Of a stretch of 14,729 bases of DNA, positions 1 to 8,148 are shown in pieces. Below the pieces are notes generated by a model. The model saw nothing but the letters and a program-made list of their open reading frames with translations, made no database searches and had not been told where the DNA came from. The number at the start of each line of letters is the position of its first letter. Within the stretch, counting starts at the first letter, position 1. The stretch comes from JBELHR01 sp042091275 (GTDB lineage: Bacteria > Bacteroidota > Bacteroidia > Flavobacteriales > Flavobacteriaceae): the NCBI GenBank assembly GCA_042091275.1, contig JBELHR010000039.1, positions 1 to 14,729 on the forward strand. Reading direction: 5' to 3'. The translations under genes and the position numbers were made by a program.

Positions 1-11
1 TTTATAGTTGA

Positions 12-659
12 TCATTGTAGTTCCCCATTTGCTGCGCTAGCTTTCATGTCATCATTGGCATAAATAGCTAGTTCGACCCGTCGATTCTTAGCGCGGTTAG
101 CGTCATCATTTGGATATTTAGGCTGAGATTCTCCATACCATTTAACAGTCAATCGGCTTGCATTCACCCCTTGGGATTCAAAATAGGAAGCAACGGATTT
201 CGCTCTCTTTTCAGAAAGTGTCATGTTGTATTCCGCAGAACCAGAATCATCCGTATGTCCTTCAATTAAAATATTCGTATCCGGATAGTTTTTAAAAACT
301 TGAGCCGCTGCACTCAAATCTCCTTTATAGGAATCACTTAATTCAAAAGAGTTTATTTTAAAGGCTAGGCTACTGTCAAAGGTCATGTTGATCCCTTCCC
401 CAACTCTGCTCACCTCTGCAGTTGGAATCGCTTGGGTGAGCTCTCTTGCTTGAGCATCCATTTTTTTTCCAATAAGGTTACCTGCAACCCCGCCGATTGC
501 AGCACCTGCTAAAATTCCCCAGACACTTCCTTTGGAGACTGCTGCACCGATCAAAGCACCCCCAGCTGATCCTGCCATTGTACCTTTTTGTTGTTTGTTT
601 AGTGTTCCGCAACTCACGATTAAAGAGAGAGCCAGGAATAAAATTGTAATCTTTTTCAT
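12..659 (-). CDS. OmpA-family peptidoglycan-binding lipoprotein with glycine-zipper segment
   Basis: This 215-residue protein probably anchors the outer membrane to peptidoglycan. It begins with a lipoprotein signal peptide whose lipobox ends LIVSC, making Cys17 the predicted lipidation site. Residues 28-66 are rich in Gly and Ala, with small residues spaced like a glycine-zipper membrane segment. Residues about 90-200 form an OmpA C-terminal domain, with EGHTDDSGS at 133-141, the LSEKRA helix and the terminal NRRVEL motif. Asp137 and Arg152 are spaced like the Asp/Arg pair that binds diaminopimelate in Acinetobacter OmpA, so binding is probably intact. The architecture resembles YiaD-type lipoproteins. 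The ATG start is fixed by the signal peptide. The gene starts 10 bases after the stop of the upstream TPR gene, so the two are probably co-transcribed. The family call is firm, but the specific partner is unknown. Confidence 0.93.
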   Translation of the reverse strand: MKKITILFLALSLIVSCGTLNKQQKGTMAGSAGGALIGAAVSKGSVWGILAGAAIGGVAGNLIGKKMDAQARELTQAIPTAEVSRVGEGINMTFDSSLAFKINSFELSDSYKGDLSAAAQVFKNYPDTNILIEGHTDDSGSAEYNMTLSEKRAKSVASYFESQGVNASRLTVKWYGESQPKYPNDDANRAKNRRVELAIYANDDMKASAANGELQ

Positions 660-669
660 AGGATTTGGT

Positions 670-1497
670 TTATGGGTTACATAACAGAGCTACAAAAAGC
701 TCCTTATTCATATCTTTATAGCCGAGAGACAAGAGGTGAGTCAAATCCGAGCATAGTAGGGATTTTTCGTCATTCGTCATTTTAGTTCTCAGCTCTTGTG
801 CTTTAGAAGTACCGTATTTGGAATCCATCATGCGGAGCCTGGTATTGCTTCGAGCAATAGCGAGCTCTAAATTATTTGGGTCCATTAATTTTGCTTTGTC
901 ATAACTGACAAAAGCTCTGTCAAAATCGTTCAAAGAGGAATACATAGTTCCTTCTTGAATAAGATAGTTTACGTTTGTAGGGTCCATGCTCTTTGCCTTA
1001 TCCAGGTATAGTTGAGCGGAATCAACCTCGCTTAATTGTCGTTCGTAAAGGGCAGCGATTAAGGCAAAATTAGAGGCTCTCTCTTTTGTGTTTTCGTTGT
1101 TTTCTGTGAGTTTTAAAACTGCAGCTAAAGATTTTTTTGACCCCTCAATATCGCCGGTTTTGTTTTGAGCAACTGCTTTTTGGAAATAACCTTCTAGACT
1201 TTTTCCCTTGGAGATATCTAGGGCGATATCTGCTTGAGCGATGGCTTCAGAGTACTTGGACTGACCGTTGTAGCTCGCTGCTTTTCCGGTTGCGGCAGCT
1301 TCTTTGGCATCACGAGTTTTACATTTGGAGGAAAAACTATCATATAGCTTTAAGGCGTCATCATAGTTTTTGTCTTTTAAGGCGGTTTCTGCACTTTCAA
1401 GAGCAGCTCGACATTTTTTACCCATAGTAAAGGTTTGAGCTTGGCTCAAATGTATACCAAAACACAGAAGTAGCAGAAGTAAAAGTTTGGATTTCAT
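670..1497 (-). CDS. Secreted tetratricopeptide-repeat (TPR) protein
   Basis: This 275-residue protein has a Sec signal peptide (a Leu-rich core, ending SQAQ near residue 21) and no later membrane segment, so it should be periplasmic or envelope-associated. The mature part is helical and repeat-like. The clearest TPR units lie at about residues 143-176 and 177-210, each ending in a variant of the MDP-x-N motif (MDPTN, MDPNN). Weaker units lie around residues 30-125 (for example NYDDALKLYDSF and KYSEAIAQADIAL). TPR domains usually mediate protein-protein contacts and no enzyme motif is visible. It is the first gene of a two-gene unit with the OmpA-type lipoprotein 10 bases downstream, which suggests a scaffold role in the envelope. 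The TPR call is solid, but the function is not known. Confidence 0.88.
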   Translation of the reverse strand: MKSKLLLLLLLCFGIHLSQAQTFTMGKKCRAALESAETALKDKNYDDALKLYDSFSSKCKTRDAKEAAATGKAASYNGQSKYSEAIAQADIALDISKGKSLEGYFQKAVAQNKTGDIEGSKKSLAAVLKLTENNENTKERASNFALIAALYERQLSEVDSAQLYLDKAKSMDPTNVNYLIQEGTMYSSLNDFDRAFVSYDKAKLMDPNNLELAIARSNTRLRMMDSKYGTSKAQELRTKMTNDEKSLLCSDLTHLLSLGYKDMNKELFVALLCNP

Positions 1498-1630
1498 AGT
1501 AGCTTTTTCTTTTTTATTTAAAAATAGGAAAAAAACTAAAGAGTTTCGATTCCTCAGTTGATAAGTTTTGGGGAAAATAAAAAGGAAGACTCACTCAACT
1601 TCTTGATAATTAGTTGTTTAAGTGTAATTT

Positions 1631-2347
1631 TTATTTGAAGTTGTGGAGGTTTTCTTCCCATGAAAATGACTTAAAAATCATTTTATATCCACTAATATTT
1701 ATGCCTAAAATAGATTCGAAAATCTTGTCGATGCCTTTTCTTCCCCTAAAATCCCAATAAAACCACTTAAATAGAGTTGTGGTAGCTATTTTTCTCGAGG
1801 AGTGATCGATATCACTCTCTTGCTCCAAAAAGGATTTTGTAGCAAGGTCTAGTTGCTGTTCTATTTGTTCAGGGTTGTAAAATGATATAGGAGGACAACT
1901 TTTTGCTCCGCAATTCAAGGCAAAGTGAATCCTATAGTCTATTTGCCCCACTGCGTGTAAACGGATAAATTTAGAGGCAAATGGATTTGCAAAGAACCCT
2001 AGGGAATATTTATATCTAAATCTGCGGAGTATTCCGTGTTCTATATCGTCCAAACTCATCTTTTCTCTGCCAATGACAAATAATCTAGCAGAATAGATTC
2101 TAGGTTTTGTCTGCTTCTTGTGAATTCTTAAAATTTGGTAATAGGCATTGTAAATATTTGTCCAAAACGCTTTTTTGTCCTCGTCTGTTTTTAAGAATTG
2201 AGATATTTTAGAGGAAGATAAATTTTCCAGTGTTTGGCAAATTTCGCTTGTATCCTCTACTGTTTTTACTTTGAGTAGAAAAACTTCAGATAAGTTATTT
2301 AAATAACTTTTATCAGCAACGTTTCGTGTGTGACTATCGCTTGGCAT
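1631..2347 (-). CDS. DUF547 domain-containing protein
   Basis: This 238-residue protein has the hallmarks of the DUF547 family: FWTNIYNAYY at residues 61-70, LDDIEHGILRRFRY at about 99-112, and a Cys-containing block HFALNCGAKSCPPI at 141-154. The biochemical role of DUF547 is not established, and I do not assign one. Many family members carry a signal peptide or an N-terminal extension. This one has neither, since its first 30 residues are polar, so it appears cytoplasmic unless a start has been missed. It is the last gene of a three-gene run, 12 bases after the stop of the NAD(P)-binding protein, so co-transcription is likely. No convincing terminator follows it. Confidence 0.85.
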   Translation of the reverse strand: MPSDSHTRNVADKSYLNNLSEVFLLKVKTVEDTSEICQTLENLSSSKISQFLKTDEDKKAFWTNIYNAYYQILRIHKKQTKPRIYSARLFVIGREKMSLDDIEHGILRRFRYKYSLGFFANPFASKFIRLHAVGQIDYRIHFALNCGAKSCPPISFYNPEQIEQQLDLATKSFLEQESDIDHSSRKIATTTLFKWFYWDFRGRKGIDKIFESILGINISGYKMIFKSFSWEENLHNFK

Positions 2348-2359
2348 ATTTCAAGATAG

Positions 2360-3121
2360 TTAATAATTCATCAGATTATCGTATTTGAACTGGTAGGATA
2401 GTAGTTGCTTTAGCTTTTGATTACTTACAATTTTATAACTAATCGGGTCAGATTCCCCTAAAGCGATATCGCTTAGTCCTTGTTTTTGAATTTCTTTTGA
2501 ATAAAATGCTCCGCGAGTAGGGTGGTCAGAAGCACAGGCGTTTAAGACTTCGCCCTGAATATTCTTATCGATGATTTCTTTTAGGATTGCAATACAATCA
2601 TCTCTGTGTATTAAGTTTACAAAACCCTCTGGGTTTGGCACGAATCCTCTTTTTCTAAAAAATCGACCTGGTTGTCTATCGTATCCAAACAAGCCGCCAA
2701 AACGAAGGATAGTAGTTTGAAAGTGTTGGTTTTTTTCAAAAAGCTCCTCTACAATGCGCAAGGGAGTTCTAATAGTGGTAGTGTTCTCATCTACAATGGA
2801 GTTTAAGGAGGGGTAAACAGAGGTGGAGCTTATAAAAATAATTTGTCCTACCCGAGATTTCTCCACTTGAGCAATTAGTTTTTCAAAATCTTTCTCCACT
2901 TTATGCGGTATGGCAATAATCAAGATATCGGTATTTAAGAATTCTAAAGAAATCTCTTTATCCGAAGCTAAGTCAATTAAAAAGGGCTCTATGCCGAGCC
3001 CTTTTAAAGTTTTTAATTTGGATTTTGAGGTGGTAGATCCTTTGATATCGAAACCTTCTTGCAACAAGGTAACTGCGAGAGGAGTTCCTAACCAGCCACA
3101 ACCTAAAATACTAATTTGCAT
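2360..3121 (-). CDS. YeeZ-like NAD(P)-binding / atypical SDR protein
   Basis: This 253-residue protein has a Rossmann-type dinucleotide-binding start, with the Gly-rich turn GCGWLGTPLA at residues 7-16. The fold continues with an alternating beta/alpha pattern (for example DILIIAIPHKVEK near 65-77) and the strand-turn IIFISSTSVYPS at about 94-105. Tyr103 sits where the catalytic Tyr of extended SDRs lies, but the residue four places later is Asn107 and not Lys. The classical YxxxK pair is therefore incomplete, as in other YeeZ-like proteins. A GGLFG segment follows and then GFVNLIHRDDC, which is typical of epimerase-like folds. The substrate is unknown. The gene starts 20 bases after the small membrane protein and ends 12 bases before the DUF547 gene, which makes it the middle of a likely operon. 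Confidence 0.82.
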   Translation of the reverse strand: MQISILGCGWLGTPLAVTLLQEGFDIKGSTTSKSKLKTLKGLGIEPFLIDLASDKEISLEFLNTDILIIAIPHKVEKDFEKLIAQVEKSRVGQIIFISSTSVYPSLNSIVDENTTTIRTPLRIVEELFEKNQHFQTTILRFGGLFGYDRQPGRFFRKRGFVPNPEGFVNLIHRDDCIAILKEIIDKNIQGEVLNACASDHPTRGAFYSKEIQKQGLSDIALGESDPISYKIVSNQKLKQLLSYQFKYDNLMNY

Positions 3122-3141
3122 GTTTTGTTCAAGTTTAGCTC

Positions 3142-3558
3142 TTAAAATATAATACTAGCTACAACCATCCATATTCCGAGTACAACAGCAAATAAACCTA
3201 GTTTTCCTTGAATAGGAGCCAGTTTAGCTAAGAGTTCGGCACCTTTGTTTTCTGCACCTTCGTTTTTGGATAAAATTAATTTATTAATCATACCATAGCC
3301 GAGAATAAACCCTAGAGAAGCTTGAAGAGTTTCTCCAGCAAAATAGGTAATCCAGACAATAGGGGCTGTACTTAAAGACCCTATGTTTAGCAGATAGGTG
3401 ATCATGCCCCAAACCCCCAATATGCAGAATACTAAACCGATCCATCCTTGGTAGGCACTCAGTTTATCTAATAATTCTTTTGCATCTGGTTTTTTGGATA
3501 ATAAGAGCGACGGTGCTGCTAAAAGTCCTAGTACAATTAAAGTTAATCCGTAAAGCAT
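3142..3558 (-). CDS. Four-helix integral membrane protein with internal duplication
   Basis: This 138-residue hydrophobic protein has about four membrane segments (residues 2-20, 39-57, 66-92 and 119-138). It is built from two related halves. The pattern ELLxKLxxxQGxxGLxxxxLGxW occurs at residues 28-50 and again at 108-130, exactly 80 residues apart, and each copy is preceded by an LxLSK motif (18-22 and 94-98). This points to a tandem duplication of a two-helix unit. I do not recognise a named family or an enzymatic motif. It could be a small transporter-like or structural membrane protein. It is the first gene after the terminator of the M16 operon and lies 20 bases upstream of the YeeZ-like gene, so it probably leads the operon. 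Confidence 0.75.
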   Translation of the reverse strand: MLYGLTLIVLGLLAAPSLLLSKKPDAKELLDKLSAYQGWIGLVFCILGVWGMITYLLNIGSLSTAPIVWITYFAGETLQASLGFILGYGMINKLILSKNEGAENKGAELLAKLAPIQGKLGLFAVVLGIWMVVASIIF

Positions 3559-3647
3559 AATTTGGTTTTTTGGTTTAATGAAGTTAAAAGGTATTTTATT
3601 TTTTTTAAATCAGAAAAGATTCTCCGAACAAAACCAATTTAGAGGGC

Positions 3648-3681
3648 AAAAAAAATGCCGAGGCGCTAGCCTCGGCATTTT
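3648..3681 (-). terminator. Strong rho-independent terminator after the M16 peptidase operon
   Basis: A perfect 13-bp stem (3652-3664 paired with 3669-3681, core TGCCGAGGC/GCCTCGGCA) with a four-base loop is followed on the minus strand by a run of eight T. It starts about 20 bases after the stop of the second M16 gene. This is a textbook intrinsic terminator and separates that operon from the small membrane protein gene downstream. The AT-rich flanks would also allow weak termination on the plus strand. Confidence 0.92.
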
Positions 3682-3700
3682 AAATATTTAAAACTGTGTT

Positions 3701-5785
3701 TTATTCAAAGTCAGCTGCACTAACACCTGAATTGATCAAAACTTCCGTAGAATTCATAAGAATCGTCTGAGGTCCAGTTACAATTTTAGTCAAAAACGGA
3801 ACCATTACACCTTCTACTTCCTTGTAGTCTCCATAATCAGTCAAAGTCGTTACCGTCTGCCCTTGAGCTTCTTGACTTTCCTCTGTACGGATCAATAGAT
3901 TAGAATCCACTGCGTAGTAACGGAAAGAACTGTCTTCGCCAGCAGTAACCTTAATCTTGTAGGCATCCACACCATCCACTGGAGAAATACTCAATAGTTC
4001 CGTGTTTTCTTCAGACATGTTTAGCTCAGGGAAAAGTCCGTTTGACTTCATTTTTGCAACCTGGTCTTCACCCATAGGCATTTTGCGACCTTGTTGCTCT
4101 ATATATCCTTTTTCACCGTCAAAGGCCTGCTTCATCAAAGCGCCCATACCCGGTGCAGACATTACCATAGAAAACTTTTTGTCGCTAGTTTGCTTCAGTA
4201 CAGATGTTGGCTTGAAAGGAGCTCCAGGAATTGTAACTTCTGAAGTATTTGAAACAGATTTTACTGCTTCTACATTTTCTGCACCACCAATAGCTGCAAT
4301 ATAACCGCTAAACACAGTTGCTGCTGTTACTCCAGCAGGAATTGGCTTAGTGAATTCAGGCTTTGCAACCGGATTTGCATAGGTGTCGAAATAGTTGATT
4401 GGTAGACCAATTTTTTCTAATCCTGAAACCACTTCACTTCCTTTACCAACAACGATAATTCTCGCTTGATCTAGGCTTACATATTTATCCGCGGCACGTT
4501 GAACATCTTCGACACTTACTTGATTTATGTTTTCGAGGTAGTTGGCATAAAAGTCATCTGGCAAGTTATTTCTCTTGATATTTAAGGCGTAGTTAGCAAC
4601 AGTCTGCGGACGTTCCAAAGCCATAACAAAATTACCTACGTACTTCGCTTTCGCGTCTTTTAGAGTTTGAGGGTCTACAGGCTCTGTTCTAATGCGTTTG
4701 ATTTCGTAAAGGAATTCAACTACTGCTGAATCGGTTACAACATTTCTAACTTTAGCACTAGCGTTGAATTTAGACACGCCATATCGGCTAGAACCTAGTC
4801 TAGAATAGGCACCATAAGTATAACCTTTATCTTCTCTTAGATTTTTAAATAGGTAACCTTCACCACCTCCTCCGAGGATATTGTTCATGATCAAAGCAGA
4901 GAAATAGTCCTCATCGCTCATTTTCAAATCTACATTGTTAGTAACCGCTATACTAGACTGAACAGCGTTTGGCATATCGATAAAATCGATTTCAGAGCTT
5001 CCTAAATTAGCAGTCATTTGAGGAGAAGCCACAGGAGCTAATTCCGCTTTTTCCCAAGAATTAAAATACTTTTTAATTTGTTTTTTGGCTGCTTTAGCAC
5101 TGATATCTCCGACAACTACGATATAAGCGTTGTTTGGATTAAAACGCATTTTGTAGTAGTCTAAAACATCTTGAAATTCTACGTTCTCTATGGTTTCTTT
5201 AGTTACGAATTCACCGTAAACATGGTCTTTTCCGTAAGATAAAGCTCCACCAACTCGCGATGTAATAGCATCTAGATTAGTCTCTTCATTTTTTAAGCTT
5301 TCTAAAAGCTTTTCTTTTTCTTTTTCGAATTCCTCTTCCGTTAGTAAAGGGTTGATGGTAGCATCAGCCATTAATTCTAAAATACGATCGGAATATTTAG
5401 ATAGAGAGCTTGCAAAACCTCCGCTTGACGAAAAGTTTACACTAGCTCCAAGGAAATCTACTTCTTCGTTGAAGTCATCTTTTGAAATGTTTGTAGTACC
5501 ATTACCTAACATAGCAGATAATAAGCTAAGAACACCTGCTTTGTCTCCCTCGAATGCTGGTTTGTTATCTATACTCAAAGAGTAAGAAACTCTTGGAAGC
5601 TTGTCGTTTTCTACAACTAAAACTTTAATTCCATTCTTTAGGTCAAACTCATAAGGTTTTTCCAGAGATATTCTTGGCTCTGGTCCTGCTACTGGAATTG
5701 TGGATCTATCAATTTGTGCGTTTACCCCAAAGCTCATAAGAGCAAAAAGTATAAACAGGCTTAGTTTGTTTTGTATATTTTTCAT
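3701..5785 (-). CDS. M16 peptidase-like subunit lacking the zinc motif, with C-terminal LolA-like domain
   Basis: This 694-residue exported protein is the likely non-catalytic partner of an M16 peptidase pair. A signal peptide ends GVNAQ. The M16 fold covers about residues 45-480. Where active members have HxxEH, this protein reads Ser87, Ser90 and Ala91, so zinc cannot be bound in the usual way. It retains the R/Y substrate-binding motif LREDKGYTYG (about 316-325) after a Gly-rich loop. Residues about 495-690 form a beta-rich extension resembling the LolA/lipoprotein-sorting fold (for example the YKIKV and RYYAVDSN strands). That domain call is based on pattern only. I chose the ATG at 5785, one base after the upstream stop (TAA-G-ATG), because it gives a compact signal peptide. 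An ATG at 5797 would overlap the upstream gene. M16B heterodimers with one zinc subunit and one R/Y subunit are known from Sphingomonas. Confidence 0.88.
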   Translation of the reverse strand: MKNIQNKLSLFILFALMSFGVNAQIDRSTIPVAGPEPRISLEKPYEFDLKNGIKVLVVENDKLPRVSYSLSIDNKPAFEGDKAGVLSLLSAMLGNGTTNISKDDFNEEVDFLGASVNFSSSGGFASSLSKYSDRILELMADATINPLLTEEEFEKEKEKLLESLKNEETNLDAITSRVGGALSYGKDHVYGEFVTKETIENVEFQDVLDYYKMRFNPNNAYIVVVGDISAKAAKKQIKKYFNSWEKAELAPVASPQMTANLGSSEIDFIDMPNAVQSSIAVTNNVDLKMSDEDYFSALIMNNILGGGGEGYLFKNLREDKGYTYGAYSRLGSSRYGVSKFNASAKVRNVVTDSAVVEFLYEIKRIRTEPVDPQTLKDAKAKYVGNFVMALERPQTVANYALNIKRNNLPDDFYANYLENINQVSVEDVQRAADKYVSLDQARIIVVGKGSEVVSGLEKIGLPINYFDTYANPVAKPEFTKPIPAGVTAATVFSGYIAAIGGAENVEAVKSVSNTSEVTIPGAPFKPTSVLKQTSDKKFSMVMSAPGMGALMKQAFDGEKGYIEQQGRKMPMGEDQVAKMKSNGLFPELNMSEENTELLSISPVDGVDAYKIKVTAGEDSSFRYYAVDSNLLIRTEESQEAQGQTVTTLTDYGDYKEVEGVMVPFLTKIVTGPQTILMNSTEVLINSGVSAADFE

Positions 5786-5786
5786 C

Positions 5787-7106
5787 TTATTCTTCATCTT
5801 TTTTAGGTAAATACTCAATCTCTGCACGTTGATTTGGGTTCAGATATTTTTTAGCTACATCTCTAATTTCTTCCCTTGAAATAGATCTGTAAATGTCTAT
5901 TTGATTGTTAATTAGATTTACATCTCCATAAAGCATGTAGTAGGTAGCAAGAGAACTTGCAATACCAGCGACACTAGAGTTAGAATTTACAAATTGATTT
6001 TCGAATTGATTTTGAAGTTTTTGATAATCGCGTTCCGAAATTAATTCATTTTGCATTTTAACAATTTCTTCGTCCATCTCTGCCAGCAAAGTATCTAAAG
6101 ACACATCTCCCAAAGGAAGTGCAAACAAAGCGAAAATATTGTAGTCTACTTGACCTAAATTAAAGGCTTGAACTGCGAGAGCTTGTTTCTGCTCATCCAC
6201 TAACTTTTTTACCAAAACAGAACTCTTTCCTCCACTTAAGTAAGAAGAAATCATATCCAAGACATAAGCGTCTCTCGAGGACTGCCCAGGTAATCTGTAG
6301 GCCGCTAAAACAGCAGGGATTTGAATGTTTTTATCGTAAGCAGTAGCCTTGATAGTTTCTGTTATAGGCTCTTCTTTAGGGAAGTTTCTCACTACATCTG
6401 GACCTCTTTCTACTTCTGAGAAGTAGTCCATTACCATTTGCTTTGTTTTTTCCGTGTCTATATCACCAGCTACGATTAAAACTGCATTGTTTGGTCCGTA
6501 ATAAGTTCCAAAGAACGCGTTAAACTCCTCTAAAGTGGCAGCATCTAAATGCTCCATTTCTCCAATTAACTTGTCTTTGTAAGGATGAGCTTGAAATAAG
6601 TTCTCACTAATAGTAGATAAAAGAGCTCCGTATGGCCTATTGTCAAAACTTTGACGTTTTTCTTCTTTAACTACTTCGTTTTGAGTGTCTACTCCAACTT
6701 GATCAATAACTGGGTGAAGCATACGCTCCGATTCCATCCAAAGACCTAATTCCAATTTGTTTGATGGAAAAATCTCGTAGTAGTAGGTCCTGTCTTGTGA
6801 GGTGTTTGCATTGAAAGTTCCTCCATTTGCAGGTATTATTTTCATAAACTCTCCTCGATCGATATTCTCTGAACCTTCAAATAATAAATGTTCGAAAAAG
6901 TGAGCGAATCCAGTTCTCGCTCTGTCTCCATCTTTTCCTCCTACGTCGTACATAACAGAGGTGATGACTACAGGAGCCGTATTGTCTTGATGCATGATAA
7001 CGTGAAGACCGTTATCTAAATCAAATTCTTCAAATTCCACTTTCTGTGCATTGGAATTAAATCCAATGAGAAACAGTGCGGACAGTGCTAAAATGTTTTT
7101 TTTCAT
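5787..7106 (-). CDS. M16 family zinc metallopeptidase, catalytic subunit
   Basis: This 439-residue exported protease carries the inverted zinc motif HFFEH (His69, Glu72 base, His73). The third ligand is expected at the second Glu of KEEKR, near residue 149 and 76 residues after His73, which is the usual M16 spacing. DNRPYG follows shortly after. A Sec signal peptide ends NSNAQ, so it acts outside the cytoplasm. The second half (about residues 225-430) is the paired M16 C-terminal domain. At the place where partner subunits have an R/Y motif it reads KKLVDEQKQAL, so it probably needs the next gene product for substrate binding. I chose the ATG at 7106 because it directly begins the signal peptide. 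An ATG 14 codons upstream would only add a charged extension. It is followed after one base by its partner. Substrates are probably peptides or unfolded proteins. Confidence 0.93.
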   Translation of the reverse strand: MKKNILALSALFLIGFNSNAQKVEFEEFDLDNGLHVIMHQDNTAPVVITSVMYDVGGKDGDRARTGFAHFFEHLLFEGSENIDRGEFMKIIPANGGTFNANTSQDRTYYYEIFPSNKLELGLWMESERMLHPVIDQVGVDTQNEVVKEEKRQSFDNRPYGALLSTISENLFQAHPYKDKLIGEMEHLDAATLEEFNAFFGTYYGPNNAVLIVAGDIDTEKTKQMVMDYFSEVERGPDVVRNFPKEEPITETIKATAYDKNIQIPAVLAAYRLPGQSSRDAYVLDMISSYLSGGKSSVLVKKLVDEQKQALAVQAFNLGQVDYNIFALFALPLGDVSLDTLLAEMDEEIVKMQNELISERDYQKLQNQFENQFVNSNSSVAGIASSLATYYMLYGDVNLINNQIDIYRSISREEIRDVAKKYLNPNQRAEIEYLPKKDEE

Positions 7107-7157
7107 GTTTGGTGTTTTATTTCGTTTGATTAGACCTTTAGTAGACAAAATTGTTAC

Positions 7158-7196
7158 AAAAAATCCCGTCTAAAATACTAAAGAAATTAGGGATTT
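7158..7196 (-). terminator. Possible weak terminator after the fatty-acid hydroxylase gene
   Basis: On the minus strand AAATCCC (7196-7190) can pair with GGGATTT (7167-7161), and the second arm runs straight into six T. The stem is only seven base pairs and the loop is 22 bases, so it is a marginal intrinsic terminator. Its position 25 bases after the hydroxylase stop, and just upstream of the M16 operon start, fits a transcription boundary. Confidence 0.4.
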
Positions 7197-7221
7197 ATCT
7201 TAATCTTTCTCTAAAAGTCAC

Positions 7222-8103
7222 TTATTTGGTAAATTCTTTAAAGTCTAAGGAAGGATCGTAGTCGTTTTTCGTAACTATTGAATGCAATTCACTTCTCTCG
7301 TCTTTTGAGGTCATCAAAGGGAAGAACAGCTGCACATACCAAGGTTCTTTTATCTGATTCCAGGCTCCAAATCGACTTGGGTACTTTCTTGTTATTTTTG
7401 CAGTTCCAAAGATTATATCCCAAATAAATAGAAGGTTACCATAGTTTCCATTGGGGTGAGAGACACCGTCCTCAGCGGTTAGTCCATGGTGTGCAAAATG
7501 AGTGCTTGGAGTAGATATAGTCCTTTCGACAACCCAAGCTAAAGGCCTGAGCAATTTATAGCGATAGAGGTATTGGTCCCACTTTGTTTCGCTGTGGGCG
7601 AGAAGTATGATTATCAGTTTTATTGGGAGGTAAAAAAGGTATACTTGTCCCATTCCCAAATAGACAAGGAAGGCAGAGAGCCAAATACCAGGCATAAAAG
7701 CATAGTATAAGACTGCATTTCTATAGGTTACCAAAACACCCATTTCTTCCACGACGTGATGGGGCCTGTGGAGTTTCCACATTTTACGATTGACATGAGA
7801 TAAGCGATGCCACCAATATTGCGTCATATCATCGAAAACGAGAAAAGCTGCGATTTGTAAAAAGACAGAACTATCTATAAGAATATCCCCTAGATTGGGA
7901 ACAAGAGCACCCGATATCCATAAAACAATCAGAAAAATCCCTGGTTGAATAAAGGTTGGCAGCAGCAATAGCCCTAAAAACTCAATGGTAAAATCGTTTT
8001 TTGTTCTTCGGTCGTTCCAATATAGTCCTCCAAAAGACTCAATTACACCTAATACTAGTAATACTCCAAAAACTAAAACTTTGGTTATTGTTCCCTCATC
8101 CAT
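7222..8103 (-). CDS. Fatty-acid hydroxylase / sterol desaturase family membrane protein
   Basis: This 293-residue polytopic membrane protein belongs to the di-iron hydroxylase superfamily. The His boxes are visible in order: HRLSH (His99, His103), HRPHH (His112, His115, His116), a lone His170 after a membrane segment, and HFAHHG (His202, His205, His206). These ligate two irons that activate O2 to hydroxylate or desaturate a lipid chain. Hydrophobic stretches at about residues 8-22, 40-65, 75-95 and 130-170 place the His boxes on the cytoplasmic face. The lipid substrate cannot be read from the sequence; a fatty acid, carotenoid or sterol-like lipid are all possible. I chose the ATG at 8103. 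The frame stays open to a TTG two codons earlier at 8109, which is less likely. It starts 45 bases after the response-regulator gene and may be its co-transcribed output or target. Confidence 0.88.
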   Translation of the reverse strand: MDEGTITKVLVFGVLLVLGVIESFGGLYWNDRRTKNDFTIEFLGLLLLPTFIQPGIFLIVLWISGALVPNLGDILIDSSVFLQIAAFLVFDDMTQYWWHRLSHVNRKMWKLHRPHHVVEEMGVLVTYRNAVLYYAFMPGIWLSAFLVYLGMGQVYLFYLPIKLIIILLAHSETKWDQYLYRYKLLRPLAWVVERTISTPSTHFAHHGLTAEDGVSHPNGNYGNLLFIWDIIFGTAKITRKYPSRFGAWNQIKEPWYVQLFFPLMTSKDERSELHSIVTKNDYDPSLDFKEFTK

Positions 8104-8148
8104 GCTCAACTTAGTTAAATAATAATGCTATAAATATAGATTTTATTT

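Noticed and set aside
1137..1427. Open plus-strand frame of 96 codons inside the TPR gene
   Set aside because: It is antisense to a well-supported signal-peptide and TPR coding region, and its translation has no recognisable motif. It is a shadow of the real gene.
1580..1642. Inverted repeat CAACTTC/GAAGTTG and a nearby GAAG/CTTC followed by T-rich DNA as a terminator for the DUF547 gene
   Set aside because: The first pair is seven bases with a loop of over 30 bases and partly inside the coding end. The second is only four base pairs. Neither is convincing.
4002..4304. Open plus-strand frame of 100 codons opposite the second M16 gene
   Set aside because: The minus-strand M16/LolA-like frame is continuous here and explains the sequence. 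The antisense product has no domain features.
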